From Alteribacillus sp. YIM 98480 (GTDB lineage Bacteria; Bacillota; Bacilli; Bacillales; Marinococcaceae), in contig NZ_VTOK01000001.1 in the NCBI RefSeq assembly GCF_009765375.1, positions 372,001-436,000 of the forward strand: a DNA stretch of 64,000 nucleotides, in the 5' to 3' direction. Positions within the stretch are counted from its first letter, which is position 1; every line of letters starts with the position of its first letter. Under the pieces are notes generated by a model. That model saw only the letters and a program-made list of their open reading frames with translations. It was not told the DNA's origin and searched no databases. Position numbers and translations under genes: made by a program. Of the stretch, positions 34,196 through 42,706 are shown piece by piece.

Positions 34196-35212
34196 ATGAA
34201 AAATAAAGTTTACGCAGGCTTCGTACTTATTTTCAGCTTCCTTTTATCTATTGGGTGCGGTGCTGAAGAAACTAGTGATGCCACGGATACAAATTCTAAT
34301 AATAATGAAGGTGAAACCTTTAAAATTGTAAGTTTCTTGGCTGCTGATCATGCTTTCACCGAGGGGATTGTACCAATCTGGATCGATAAAATGGAAGAGG
34401 CGACGGACGGAGCAGTGACGTTTGAATGGATAGGCGGACCTGAATCCGTTCCCCTTGAAGAACAGTTTGACGCCGTAGTTAATGGTACGGCTGAAGTTGG
34501 ATTTAATGTAAGCTCTTATTATGGGCATTTAATGCCGGAAACACATTCTTTAAATCTATCTCCTCATACCCCAGAAGAAGAAAGAGAAAATGGATATTTT
34601 GATTATCTGCAAGAAAGATTTAATGAGCAAAACTTAGAATATGCCGGCAGGTGGCTAGGACCGTCCCCATACTATTTTTGGACCAATGAAAAGATTGAAT
34701 CACTAGATGATCTGAAAGGTCTAAGAATGCGATCAAACCCAACTTACGATGGTATTTTGCAGCGGTTAGAGGTCAATCCGGTCACAGTAAGTCCGGCAGA
34801 TGTATATACTTCCTTAGAACGTAATATGGTAGATGGGTTCGGCTTTCCATTGCTAGGACCTCATGATTCAGGCTGGACTGAGGTAACCGAATATATTGTT
34901 GATGAACCGTTCTTAAATCAGAATGGAACTATTTTGTTTAATAAGCAAGCTTTTGATTCCTTATCACCGGATATTCAAGAAAAAATAAAAGAAGCTAATG
35001 CTGAATTTGAACATGATATGATAGAACACTTTAATGAGAAAAATGAAAAAGAATGGGAAGCTATTCAGGAGGCCGGCGTAGAAAAAATCACTTTAAGTGA
35101 TGAAGACAGTGAGAAATTCCAAGGTTTTGTAGAAAGTGCTTTTTGGGAGAAGCTTGAGAACGAAGCCCCGGAAGAAGTCGGTACTTTAAGAGAGTTATTT
35201 GAAAATGAATAA
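34196..35212 (+). CDS. dctP: TRAP transporter substrate-binding protein (DctP), second set
   Basis: A 338-residue lipoprotein with lipobox LSIGC at about residue 21 and an Asn/acid-rich linker. The binding domain includes SLDDLKGLRMRSNPTYDGIL (with the usual ligand-binding Arg), VYTSLERNMVDGFGFPL and the C-terminal helices. It is more distant from the DctP at 24542, with SSYYGHLMPE in place of the common ITAAE-type segment. It begins a separate TRAP set 360 bp after the aldehyde dehydrogenase gene. Ligand unknown; an aromatic or other organic acid of this pathway is likely. Confidence 0.9.
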   Translation: MKNKVYAGFVLIFSFLLSIGCGAEETSDATDTNSNNNEGETFKIVSFLAADHAFTEGIVPIWIDKMEEATDGAVTFEWIGGPESVPLEEQFDAVVNGTAEVGFNVSSYYGHLMPETHSLNLSPHTPEEERENGYFDYLQERFNEQNLEYAGRWLGPSPYYFWTNEKIESLDDLKGLRMRSNPTYDGILQRLEVNPVTVSPADVYTSLERNMVDGFGFPLLGPHDSGWTEVTEYIVDEPFLNQNGTILFNKQAFDSLSPDIQEKIKEANAEFEHDMIEHFNEKNEKEWEAIQEAGVEKITLSDEDSEKFQGFVESAFWEKLENEAPEEVGTLRELFENE

Positions 35213-35258
35213 AGGATAGTACGTATGCAAGAAAAAGATATACGAAAATAGTTAAATA

Positions 35259-35293
35259 GAAGAATTTGGTTTTTGGTTTTAATCAAATTCTTC
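35259..35293 (+). terminator. Intercistronic hairpin between dctP and dctQ
   Basis: GAAGAATTTG at 35259-35268 pairs with CAAATTCTTC at 35284-35293. The trailing T stretch is poor, so partial termination or mRNA stabilisation, giving more binding protein than permease, is more likely than full termination. The third TRAP set has a similar hairpin at 47117. Confidence 0.5.
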
Positions 35294-35338
35294 TTATCCA
35301 CTTTACCTCGATAAGAAATAAGAAGAAGGTGATCGCTT

Positions 35339-35845
35339 TTGTCTTCGATTGGTAAAGCACTAAATATTGTAGAAAACATAATGGCAGCACTAGGTTGTAT
35401 TTTACTGCTTTTTATTACGATTTTAGTATGTGTAGAAGTTACTTCACGTTATATTTTTGGTTATTCTTTTATATGGGTAAACGAAGTTACTGAATATAGT
35501 CTTTTGTATATTACTTGTCTTGGCGGGGCATGGCTGCTGCGGCAGAATGGTCATATAACGATAGACATAGTTGATTTTGTTCCAAGTGAGCTGTTGCATC
35601 GAATCATTCGTGTGTTTGTTCCAATTACAGGCATCATCGTTAGCGGGATAATAACCTGGTATGGCATATTAACTGCCATTGACTTGTATGAAAGAAACGT
35701 CACTAGTGTAACTGCTTTAGCCACTCCGCAAGTTTATGTTTATATTGCAATCCCCATATCGTTTTTTATTATCATGCTAGAATTTATTCGCATTCTATAC
35801 GGTGCTATCTTCTTAAGTATCAACAAAGGAGGGGGAATGCATTGA
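35339..35845 (+). CDS. dctQ: TRAP transporter small membrane subunit (DctQ), second set
   Basis: A 168-residue membrane protein with four predicted helices and the DctQ pattern RYIFGYSFIWVNEVTEYSLL followed by GGAWLLRQNGHITIDIV. The start is TTG behind AGAAGGTGAT. The stop overlaps the permease start by four bases. It should couple the binding protein to the DctM permease. Confidence 0.9.
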   Translation: MSSIGKALNIVENIMAALGCILLLFITILVCVEVTSRYIFGYSFIWVNEVTEYSLLYITCLGGAWLLRQNGHITIDIVDFVPSELLHRIIRVFVPITGIIVSGIITWYGILTAIDLYERNVTSVTALATPQVYVYIAIPISFFIIMLEFIRILYGAIFLSINKGGGMH

Positions 35846-37158
35846 TTTGGTGGCAGGTTTTAGCTCTGATACTAGTTGGTTTGTTCTTTTTAATGTTATT
35901 TAGGGTCCCTATTGCCTTTGCGTTTCTATTAGTGAATATAGTAGCTGCTTATTTTATCTGGGGAGAAAAAGAAGGATTAGACTTATTAATTTCAAGTATG
36001 GGAGGGGCTCTTACTAATTTTTCTCTTCTACCTATTCCGTTGTTTATTTTAATGGGGGAGATAATGTTTCAGTCTGGAATTGCTCCTAAAATGATTAACA
36101 CAGTTGATAAATGGTTTGGTAATGTCCCAGGAAGATTAAGCATGCTTGCAGTGGGCTCTGGAGCTCTTCTCTCCACATTAACAGCTTCTAATATGGCAAG
36201 TACTGCCATGTTAGGTTCAACTTTAATACCTGAAATGGAAAATAAAAATTATAGTAAAACCATGGCGATAGGTCCTATTTTAGGGAGCGGCGCTTTAGCA
36301 GCTATGATTCCGCCAAGTGCTTTAGGAATTTTACTAGCTTCTATGGGGCAAGTATCGGTTGGACAATTTTTAATAGCTATCATTTTGCCCGGTTTGTTAA
36401 TGGCTGTGATATATATGATTTATATAATTATAAGAGCGGTCACATCTCCTCATCTAGCGCCTGCTTATGAGCAGTCTAGTGCATCTATAGAGGAAAAAGC
36501 TACTGATACATTAAAGTATATAGCACCTTTAGGTCTTATTTTTCTGCTAGTACTTGGCTTTATCTTTTTAGGTATTGCAACACCAACAGAAGCTGCAGCA
36601 TTGGGGGCTTTAGGGAGTATCATTCTTTCGGCTTGTAATAAACAATTAAACTTAGATGTTATTGTAAAGTCTTTGTCCGGAACATTAAAAATAACAGTAA
36701 TGATTCTATTGATCATTTCTGGTTCTACCGCTTTTAGTCAAATTCTCTCTTTTTCGGGAGCCACCAGAAATTTAGTAAGCATTGTTCAAAATGTAAGTAC
36801 AGTTCCTATTATAGTACTTATCCTTATGCTTCTACTAGTTATTATATTAGGAACCTTTCTTGAATCTCTTTCAATTATGATGCTTATAGTACCTATCTTT
36901 TTTCCAATAGCTAGTGCGTTAGACTTTAATTTATTATGGTTCTCCGTCCTGCTTTTATTAGCAATCGAAGTAGGAACCATTAGTCCACCGTTTGGCACAG
37001 GATTGTTTGCAATGAAAGGTGTTGTTTCCCGTAACACTACTATGATGACCATTTATTCTTCAGCAATTCCTTTCATATTCCTATTAATTGGTTTAATCGT
37101 CTTGATTATCTGTGTTCCATCTATAGTGACCTGGCTGCCAAGTATGATGGAAACGTAG
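35842..37158 (+). CDS. dctM: TRAP transporter large permease (DctM), second set
   Basis: A 438-residue permease with about twelve helices; IPLFILMGEIMFQSGIAPKM, GSGALAAMIPPSALGILLAS and EVGTISPPFGTGLFAMKG match the family. It starts with TTG (ATTGATTTGG region) four bases inside the end of dctQ. It is the last gene of the catabolic block; the decayed VOC gene lies 210 bp beyond. Confidence 0.92.
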   Translation: MIWWQVLALILVGLFFLMLFRVPIAFAFLLVNIVAAYFIWGEKEGLDLLISSMGGALTNFSLLPIPLFILMGEIMFQSGIAPKMINTVDKWFGNVPGRLSMLAVGSGALLSTLTASNMASTAMLGSTLIPEMENKNYSKTMAIGPILGSGALAAMIPPSALGILLASMGQVSVGQFLIAIILPGLLMAVIYMIYIIIRAVTSPHLAPAYEQSSASIEEKATDTLKYIAPLGLIFLLVLGFIFLGIATPTEAAALGALGSIILSACNKQLNLDVIVKSLSGTLKITVMILLIISGSTAFSQILSFSGATRNLVSIVQNVSTVPIIVLILMLLLVIILGTFLESLSIMMLIVPIFFPIASALDFNLLWFSVLLLLAIEVGTISPPFGTGLFAMKGVVSRNTTMMTIYSSAIPFIFLLIGLIVLIICVPSIVTWLPSMMET

Positions 37159-37335
37159 TTTCATTCAGTTATATAAAGGTCCAAAATTGCACATCAGGAG
37201 TTAATAAAAGCACGGGCAGTAAAATAAGGCTGTTGATAACGACCACCGTTTTTGACTAGACACACAATCAATTAGTCTTAACCAAGTGTATCTGGTACTT
37301 TATCGGAATACATTTGCCTTTTCTGAGACATCAAG

Positions 37336-37368
37336 GAAGGGGCCAGCTTTCATATGCTAGCCCCTTGC
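37336..37368 (-). terminator. Terminator of the VOC pseudogene, right copy
   Basis: On the minus strand AAGGGGCTAGC pairs with GCTGGCCCCTT (one G-U pair) around an ATATGAAA loop. The T tract is short. It takes the same position relative to the VOC gene end as the hairpin at 13843-13876. Confidence 0.6.
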
Positions 37369-37371
37369 AAA

Positions 37372-37841
37372 CTAATAAGCACCTTCAGAATAAGTTAATT
37401 CATAGCTGTGGCTGTATATTTCAACTAGGTTGCCAAATGGGTCTTCAATATACCATTCGGAATGGCTTTTCACCAGGAAAATATTCACGAACTGGCATAC
37501 GCTGCTTTCCCCCGTGGGCTTTAATTTGTTTACTAACCCTTCAAGGTCCGGGTCTTGTACACAATAATGGAAAATACCTGTCTTCCAGTACTCAAAATTA
37601 TTTTCTGGTGTTTCGTTATTTGGGAACTCAAACAGCTCAATTCCTATTTTATCCGAAGCTTTCCCCAACCCGAACCAAATACATCCTTGCACATTATACC
37701 AATCGGGCTGTCATCCTCTAGCACTTCGGACGGTTCCATTAATATATACCAACCCATTACTTCCATATAAAATTCTACGGCTTTATCTACATCGGGCACC
37801 GAAAGACCGATGTGAGAAAAAGCACGTGGATATGACGCCAT
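37372..37841 (-). pseudogene. Glyoxalase/VOC-family protein, frameshifted
   Basis: The encoded protein would be about 155 residues of the vicinal oxygen chelate type: MASYPRAFSHIGLSVPDVDK at the start and ENNFEYWKTGIFHYCVQD and EDPFGNLVEIYSHSYELTYS later. It is broken into at least three frames. The first runs to about 37645, the second (IGIELFEFPNNE onward) starts near 37680, then GGKQRMPVREYFPGEKPF is readable only in a third frame around 37450-37515, and the end returns to the second frame. Several independent one-base indels, not one sequencing error, are needed. Gene ends close to a terminator hairpin. Its 3' third has a decayed copy at 13879-14010. Confidence 0.85.
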
Positions 37842-38097
37842 AAATGATTCCTTCTTCTATACGTTAATGTGGACAAATTATAATATATTTAGTATGGATT
37901 TGATAAGGAAAAGGTTTGTGGTTTGGCTGGTGGGAAAATGAAGAAATGTTAATAGAACAAATATCTACGATGGGTTTTTAAATAAAACAAGAGAAAAACT
38001 ATCATAGATTCGATAGATAGTAAACACAACAGTAAATACTTTTGTGAACTCTCAACATATTCGTTGAGTTCTTTAAAAAAACACTTTGTTTCATTCA

Positions 38098-38137
38098 TGA
38101 CACAATTTGTCTTAAGGTAGTGACACAAACTGTATCA
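38098..38137 (+). promoter_or_regulatory. Two enhancer-like sites for a sigma-54 activator
   Basis: TGACACAATTTGTCT at 38098-38112 and TGACACAAACTGTATCA at 38121-38137 are related, each an imperfect dyad, and their starts are 23 bp apart. They lie 50-90 bp upstream of the sigma-54 promoter at 38188, where activator sites are expected. Confidence 0.6.
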
Positions 38138-38187
38138 TTAAGGATTATAATGAGAAGTTAAATCCCAAAATGACAGCCTCGTCTCTT

Positions 38188-38206
38188 TTGGCATTTTTTT
38201 TGCATT
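38188..38206 (+). promoter_or_regulatory. Sigma-54 (SigL) promoter of the aldehyde dehydrogenase gene
   Basis: TTGGCAT-TTTTT-TTGCATT matches the -24/-12 consensus TGGCAC-N5-TTGC(A/T): the GG at 38190-38191 and the GC at 38202-38203 are separated by the required ten bases. It lies about 200 bp upstream of the start codon. Confidence 0.85.
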
Positions 38207-38401
38207 AATAAAGGATGAAGCGTTTTATACCATGTCCTTTGGGAGGTGTGCGTTTGAAAGCTGCGTTTTTATAAAAAAAGGTCACTGATTGTTAAGCAAG
38301 TGAAGGACAATGGGAAATCACAACAATGTGGATATTATTGTAGTTAATAAATGGCAGCGCTTACTTACGTGCATACTTATTAAAATCAAGGAGGAGCAAA
38401 C

Positions 38402-39883
38402 ATGGAAAAAACAGTGGATTTGTATCCTAAAGTAGCCAAATTTTTAGAGGGACAGAAAAAACTTTTTATTAATGACAAATGGGTGGATTCGGCAAACGGA
38501 AAGACATTTGAAAGTAAAAATCCTGCTAACGGGGAAGTTTTGGTTACAGTTAGTGAAGCGGAAGCAGAGGATGTTAATCGTGCAGTCGATGCTGCCCGGG
38601 CAGCTTTTGATAATGGGGCCTGGTCTAGAATAACTGCTGCGGAACGAAGCCGTCTCATTTATAAGCTTGCTGATCTAATGGAAGAAAATAAAGAGGAATT
38701 AGCACAAATTGAGACATTGGACAACGGGAAACCGATTAAAGAAACACGCATGGGCGATATTCCGATGGCGATTGAGCACTTTCGCTATTTTGCAGGCTGG
38801 TCTACTAAAATTGTAGGGCAAACGATTCCAGTTTCAGGTAATTATTTTAATTACACGAAACACGAGCCTGTTGGAGTAGTTGGTCAAATTATTCCGTGGA
38901 ACTTTCCTCTTCTCATGGCAGCTTGGAAGTTAGGTGCAGCACTTGCTACGGGGTGTACCGTTGTATTAAAGCCTGCGGAACAAACTCCATTATCTGCTCT
39001 TTATCTAGCGGAGCTAATGCAAGAAGCTGGTTTCCCTGAAGGAGTTATTAATATTATTCCTGGATTTGGACCGACTGCTGGTGAACCATTAGTAAACCAT
39101 GAAAAAATCAACAAAGTAGCGTTTACTGGGTCCACTGAAATTGGGAAACAAATTATGCGTCAGGCGTCTGACACGGTAAAACGAGTGACTCTTGAACTTG
39201 GCGGGAAGTCTCCGAACATTATACTTCCAGATGCCGATATGTCAAAAGCCATTCCAGGGGCGCTTGCTGGGATCATGTTTAATCAGGGGCAGGTTTGCAG
39301 CGCAGGTTCTCGTGTATTTGTTCAAAAGAAAGCCTATGACAACTTTGTGGCTGACATGGTGTCTCATTCGCAAAGTATTAAGCAAGGACCCGGGCTTGAT
39401 TCGAATACGCAAATGGGCCCTCTAGTATCAGATGTTCAGCAAAACCGTGTCATGAATTATATTCAGCGAGGACAAGAAGAAGGAGCAGAAATGTTAACGG
39501 GTGGGAAAAATCCTTTTGATAATGGATATTTTGTAGAACCAACTGTATTTGCAGCAGTAGAAGATAATATGACGATTGCCAAAGAAGAAATTTTTGGGCC
39601 AGTTGTAGCTGCAATGCCGTTTGAAGACTTAGATGAAGTCATTGAACGTGCCAACAATTCAAACTATGGTCTTGCAGCTGGATTGTGGACAGAAAATGTG
39701 AAAAATGCTCATTATGTTGCGGATAACCTGCAAGCAGGAACTGTCTGGGTCAACTGCTATAATGTCTTCGATGCAGCATCTCCATTTGGTGGATTCAAGC
39801 AATCTGGAAGCGGGCGTGAAATGGGGTCCTACGCTCTTGATAACTATACAGAAGTGAAAAGCGTCTGGATTAATATGAATTAA
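38402..39883 (+). CDS. Aldehyde dehydrogenase (DhaS/AldA type) under sigma-54 control
   Basis: A 493-residue NAD-dependent aldehyde dehydrogenase. The Glu lies in VTLELGGKSPN (about 263), the catalytic Cys in MFNQGQVCSAGSRVF (about 299) and the coenzyme loop in FTGSTEIGKQI; the C-terminal oligomerisation strand is complete. It resembles broad-range acetaldehyde/glycolaldehyde or betaine aldehyde-type enzymes such as DhaS. The ATG follows AAGGAGGAGC. A sigma-54 promoter with activator sites precedes it and a sigma-54 activator gene follows, so expression should respond to the aldehyde's precursor, for example ethanol, acetoin or an aromatic aldehyde. A weak cre-like site lies at 38352-38365. 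Confidence 0.92.
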   Translation: MEKTVDLYPKVAKFLEGQKKLFINDKWVDSANGKTFESKNPANGEVLVTVSEAEAEDVNRAVDAARAAFDNGAWSRITAAERSRLIYKLADLMEENKEELAQIETLDNGKPIKETRMGDIPMAIEHFRYFAGWSTKIVGQTIPVSGNYFNYTKHEPVGVVGQIIPWNFPLLMAAWKLGAALATGCTVVLKPAEQTPLSALYLAELMQEAGFPEGVINIIPGFGPTAGEPLVNHEKINKVAFTGSTEIGKQIMRQASDTVKRVTLELGGKSPNIILPDADMSKAIPGALAGIMFNQGQVCSAGSRVFVQKKAYDNFVADMVSHSQSIKQGPGLDSNTQMGPLVSDVQQNRVMNYIQRGQEEGAEMLTGGKNPFDNGYFVEPTVFAAVEDNMTIAKEEIFGPVVAAMPFEDLDEVIERANNSNYGLAAGLWTENVKNAHYVADNLQAGTVWVNCYNVFDAASPFGGFKQSGSGREMGSYALDNYTEVKSVWINMN

Positions 39884-39909
39884 ACGTAAGCTAGAAAAAA
39901 GTATGGTGC

Positions 39910-39938
39910 AGAGTGTCCTCTATGGGCACTCTATTTTT
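39910..39938 (+). terminator. Terminator after aldehyde dehydrogenase
   Basis: AGAGTGTCC at 39910-39918 and GGGCACTCT at 39924-39932 form a nine-pair stem (one G-U) with a TCTAT loop, then ATTTTTATG. Confidence 0.75.
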
Positions 39939-40193
39939 ATGTAAGGAATGAAATGTTAACAACTCTACAAGAACGAGAGGAAGTATATTATAGAATGCCG
40001 ATTTGCTATCTTTAAGTAGAGGAGAATAGCTGAAGTACTCGGTGTGAATGCGGATTAAAAAGAAAAGGACAGAATTACATACAGTTTAAGATAGGGTTTT
40101 GAAAATTGTTTTTAATAATTATTCGAAATGTTATAATAAATCTGACATAGTTGGTTAAGTTATTTACTTTACAATTTTGGTGGGAGGGAAAAA

Positions 40194-42077
40194 ATGAACG
40201 AAAAAGCTTGGGAAAACTTTATCGTAAAAAACCAAGTATCCAAAGACATTCCAGATGAAATTGTTATGTCATGGAAGCGAAGCGTTCGTGCCGGTATTCG
40301 ACCGGAATTAAAGAAAGCACCTCAAATTTTTACCCCTCATGACATACAAAACATTGCCTCCACTAACTTATTACACCATATCTTTTCTCAATTAAGCGGC
40401 GAAATGGACAAGTATTTTAACAAATACGATTGTTCTTTAAGCCTCTCAGATGAAAAAGGATGCATTATTGCTTCTTTTGTCGAAGGCACATTAAAAGAAA
40501 ATCTGCAAGAAGTAAGGTTTTATGAAGGGGGCCATTGGCATGAAACAAAGTCAGGGACAAATGCCATCGGTACTGCTTTAACGACAGATAAAGAAATCGT
40601 TGTTAAAGGCCCTGAGCACTTTTGTCAAAATTGGCATCCCTTTTCTTGTGCCGGCATACCGATTCGTCATCCAATGAGTAAAAAAACAGCCGGGGTATTA
40701 GATTTAACTACTTTAAAAGAACGATTTCCCGAAAATGCATTAAGTCTTACAGCTGTATTTGTTCAATCGATTGAAGCCCTTTGGCATGCGACTCTTCTTC
40801 AAGATATTGAATTCATACGACAAGAATTCAACAAATATGTAAAAAATATAAAACAAGATCGTGTTTTTGCAGTTGATAGCGCTGGAGGTATTGTAGATAC
40901 ATTTATGAAGGGGCCGTACCGAAAAAAGGAGCAGCCTGTGAATATAAAATTGGACCAACTAAAGAAAGGAATCTATGAAGGAGACATCCAACTAGAAAAT
41001 GGAGCTTTTGCAGAAGGACGAGTCATCCCTGTGAAACGAAATAACCGAACGGTCGGCGGAGTCATTCATTTAAGGAAAGGATATCGTTCAAACACGTTCA
41101 ACCACGAAAAAGAAAAGGAAGAAAGCTTCTCATCTTTCTCTCGTCTGATTGGGAACAGTGAGAGCTGGCAGCAAGTCATCGCAGGCGCAAAACGAGTAGC
41201 AGCTAGAAATATGTCTATTTTAATTACCGGGAAAAGCGGGACAGGCAAGGAGTTAATGGCTCGGGCGATTCATGAGGCAAGTACTCGAAAAAACAATGCC
41301 TTTTTGGCTGTTAATTGTGCAGGTCTCAATCACGAGCTCGCAGCAAGTGAACTTTTTGGATATGCACCTGGTGCCTTTACCGGTGCTTTGAAAACCGGTA
41401 AAAAGGGTTGGTTTGAAGCAGCTGACGGAGGCACCCTATTTCTAGATGAAATCAGTGAAATGCCTCCATCCATTCAAGCGATGATGCTTCGAGTAATCCA
41501 GGAAAAACAGGTTCTACGAATTGGTGAACATACTCCTAGATCTGTTGACGTTCGAATTATTGCTGCTAGTAACAGAAATTTAAAAGAATGGATACAAGAT
41601 GGCAAGTTTCGCGCTGATCTTTATTTTCGCTTGAACGTTGGGCGGGTGCATCTCCCCTGCCTTTGTGAAAGAAATAGGGATATTGAACGGTTAGCGGAGC
41701 ACTTTCTAGAAAACATAGATGGCCATTTTCAAATAGACCAATCTGCTTGGGAAGTTTTTTATCAATACAGCTGGCCTGGCAACATCCGTGAACTGCAAAA
41801 TGTATTAGAATATGCGGCGTTGTATGCGAAAGATGAAGTGATTACAGCAAGTGATTTACCTGTAGATTTATTCGAACATGAAAACAACAAGAAATACACT
41901 ATTCATCTTGTATCGGACAAAAAAGTCAAGCAAACAAATGAAAGGGAGAGTGAAGAAGATGATCTCCTTAGAACGATTGAGGCTTGTCGGTACAACATGA
42001 CACAGGCCTCTAGAGCTTTAGGAATATCGAGAAGTACTCTTTATCGTAAAATGAAAAAATATGAAATAAACATATAA
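40194..42077 (+). CDS. Sigma-54-dependent activator, AcoR-like (GAF, AAA+, Fis HTH)
   Basis: A 627-residue enhancer-binding protein. An N-terminal GAF-type sensing region covers about residues 60-220 (FYEGGHWHETKSGTNAIGTAL), followed by a PAS-like linker (about 225-300), the AAA+ domain with Walker A GKSGTGKE (about 345), the sigma-54 contact loop GAFTGA (about 393) and Walker B FLDEISEMP (about 415), and a Fis-type helix-turn-helix at about 595-627 (NMTQASRALGISRSTLYRKMKKY). The arrangement matches AcoR/GlyR-type regulators of alcohol, acetoin or aldehyde genes. It lies directly downstream of the sigma-54-driven dehydrogenase, its likely target. Confidence 0.94.
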   Translation: MNEKAWENFIVKNQVSKDIPDEIVMSWKRSVRAGIRPELKKAPQIFTPHDIQNIASTNLLHHIFSQLSGEMDKYFNKYDCSLSLSDEKGCIIASFVEGTLKENLQEVRFYEGGHWHETKSGTNAIGTALTTDKEIVVKGPEHFCQNWHPFSCAGIPIRHPMSKKTAGVLDLTTLKERFPENALSLTAVFVQSIEALWHATLLQDIEFIRQEFNKYVKNIKQDRVFAVDSAGGIVDTFMKGPYRKKEQPVNIKLDQLKKGIYEGDIQLENGAFAEGRVIPVKRNNRTVGGVIHLRKGYRSNTFNHEKEKEESFSSFSRLIGNSESWQQVIAGAKRVAARNMSILITGKSGTGKELMARAIHEASTRKNNAFLAVNCAGLNHELAASELFGYAPGAFTGALKTGKKGWFEAADGGTLFLDEISEMPPSIQAMMLRVIQEKQVLRIGEHTPRSVDVRIIAASNRNLKEWIQDGKFRADLYFRLNVGRVHLPCLCERNRDIERLAEHFLENIDGHFQIDQSAWEVFYQYSWPGNIRELQNVLEYAALYAKDEVITASDLPVDLFEHENNKKYTIHLVSDKKVKQTNERESEEDDLLRTIEACRYNMTQASRALGISRSTLYRKMKKYEINI

Positions 42078-42156
42078 CCCATTTTTTAACTTTTTTTATG
42101 TAAGAAAACTTACGAGATACACAAAAACATCTTTCATCTAACGTTTACCCCTAGAT

Positions 42157-42197
42157 AAAAAAGGGCAGAGACGAATTTCAGATCCTGCCCTTTTTTA
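42157..42197 (+). terminator. Terminator after the sigma-54 activator gene
   Basis: AAAAAAGGGCAG at 42157-42168 pairs with CTGCCCTTTTTT at 42185-42196. Strong stem with T tract. Confidence 0.85.
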
Positions 42198-42509
42198 TAG
42201 GCAGTTTTTAACACCTCCAAAAGAACAAAGCATAAGCATAGCCAATATGAATATCAGACTGCAAATGTGCACACCTCTGGAAAAAAACCACCTGTCCTTT
42301 TTTCTACTCGGTTTTACTATTTATTAATAAGTGGAAAATCAACTTTTAATAGGGACTGTTTACATTAGACATATACTTTGCGTGAATAATCCTTAGTGAG
42401 TATATATCTAGGTTTATAGTGCTGAAATAATTATGGGGACTAAGGAAAATAGTAAAAAGGTAATATTTACATTATTTTTTATATGGATTAAGATAACACA
42501 CACATCATA

Positions 42510-42523
42510 TGAAAACGCTGTCT
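42510..42523 (+). promoter_or_regulatory. cre (CcpA) site candidate upstream of the GH28 gene
   Basis: TGAAAACGCTGTCT matches TGWAANCGNTNWCA at all fixed positions but the last. It lies about 190 bp upstream of the pectinase gene and 32 bp upstream of the LacI-type operator. Confidence 0.55.
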
Positions 42524-42554
42524 TATGTTTGTTGTTCTTTTTCTTTGTCTTTTA

Positions 42555-42568
42555 CTAAACCGGTTTAG
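42555..42568. promoter_or_regulatory. LacI-family operator upstream of the GH28 gene
   Basis: CTAAACCGGTTTAG is a perfect 14-bp palindrome. Its core AAACCGGTTT recurs at 44801-44812 upstream of the LacI-type regulator gene, so both are probably bound by that protein. Confidence 0.8.
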
Positions 42569-42706
42569 TTTTGCTTGTTCTGCAAAGTTTTTATTTATTT
42601 TTTAATAGTTTTTAATTTTTAATTAATTATTTGTGTGAAGGGGGGATATAAGAGTATTTTAAATCAGTAGTTTTAATTTGGTGATATTTTTTAGGGAGGG
42701 TTATCA

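Noticed and set aside
37372-37841. Two overlapping intact small genes
   Set aside because: Each matches a different part of one VOC protein; they are fragments of one frameshifted gene.
38046-38071. GAACTC..GAGTTC imperfect inverted repeat upstream of the sigma-54 region
   Set aside because: Arms differ by a bulge and it ends no visible gene; could be chance.
38352-38365. cre-like site before the sigma-54 aldehyde dehydrogenase
   Set aside because: Two mismatches to the consensus and located downstream of the promoter; too weak to list as a feature.
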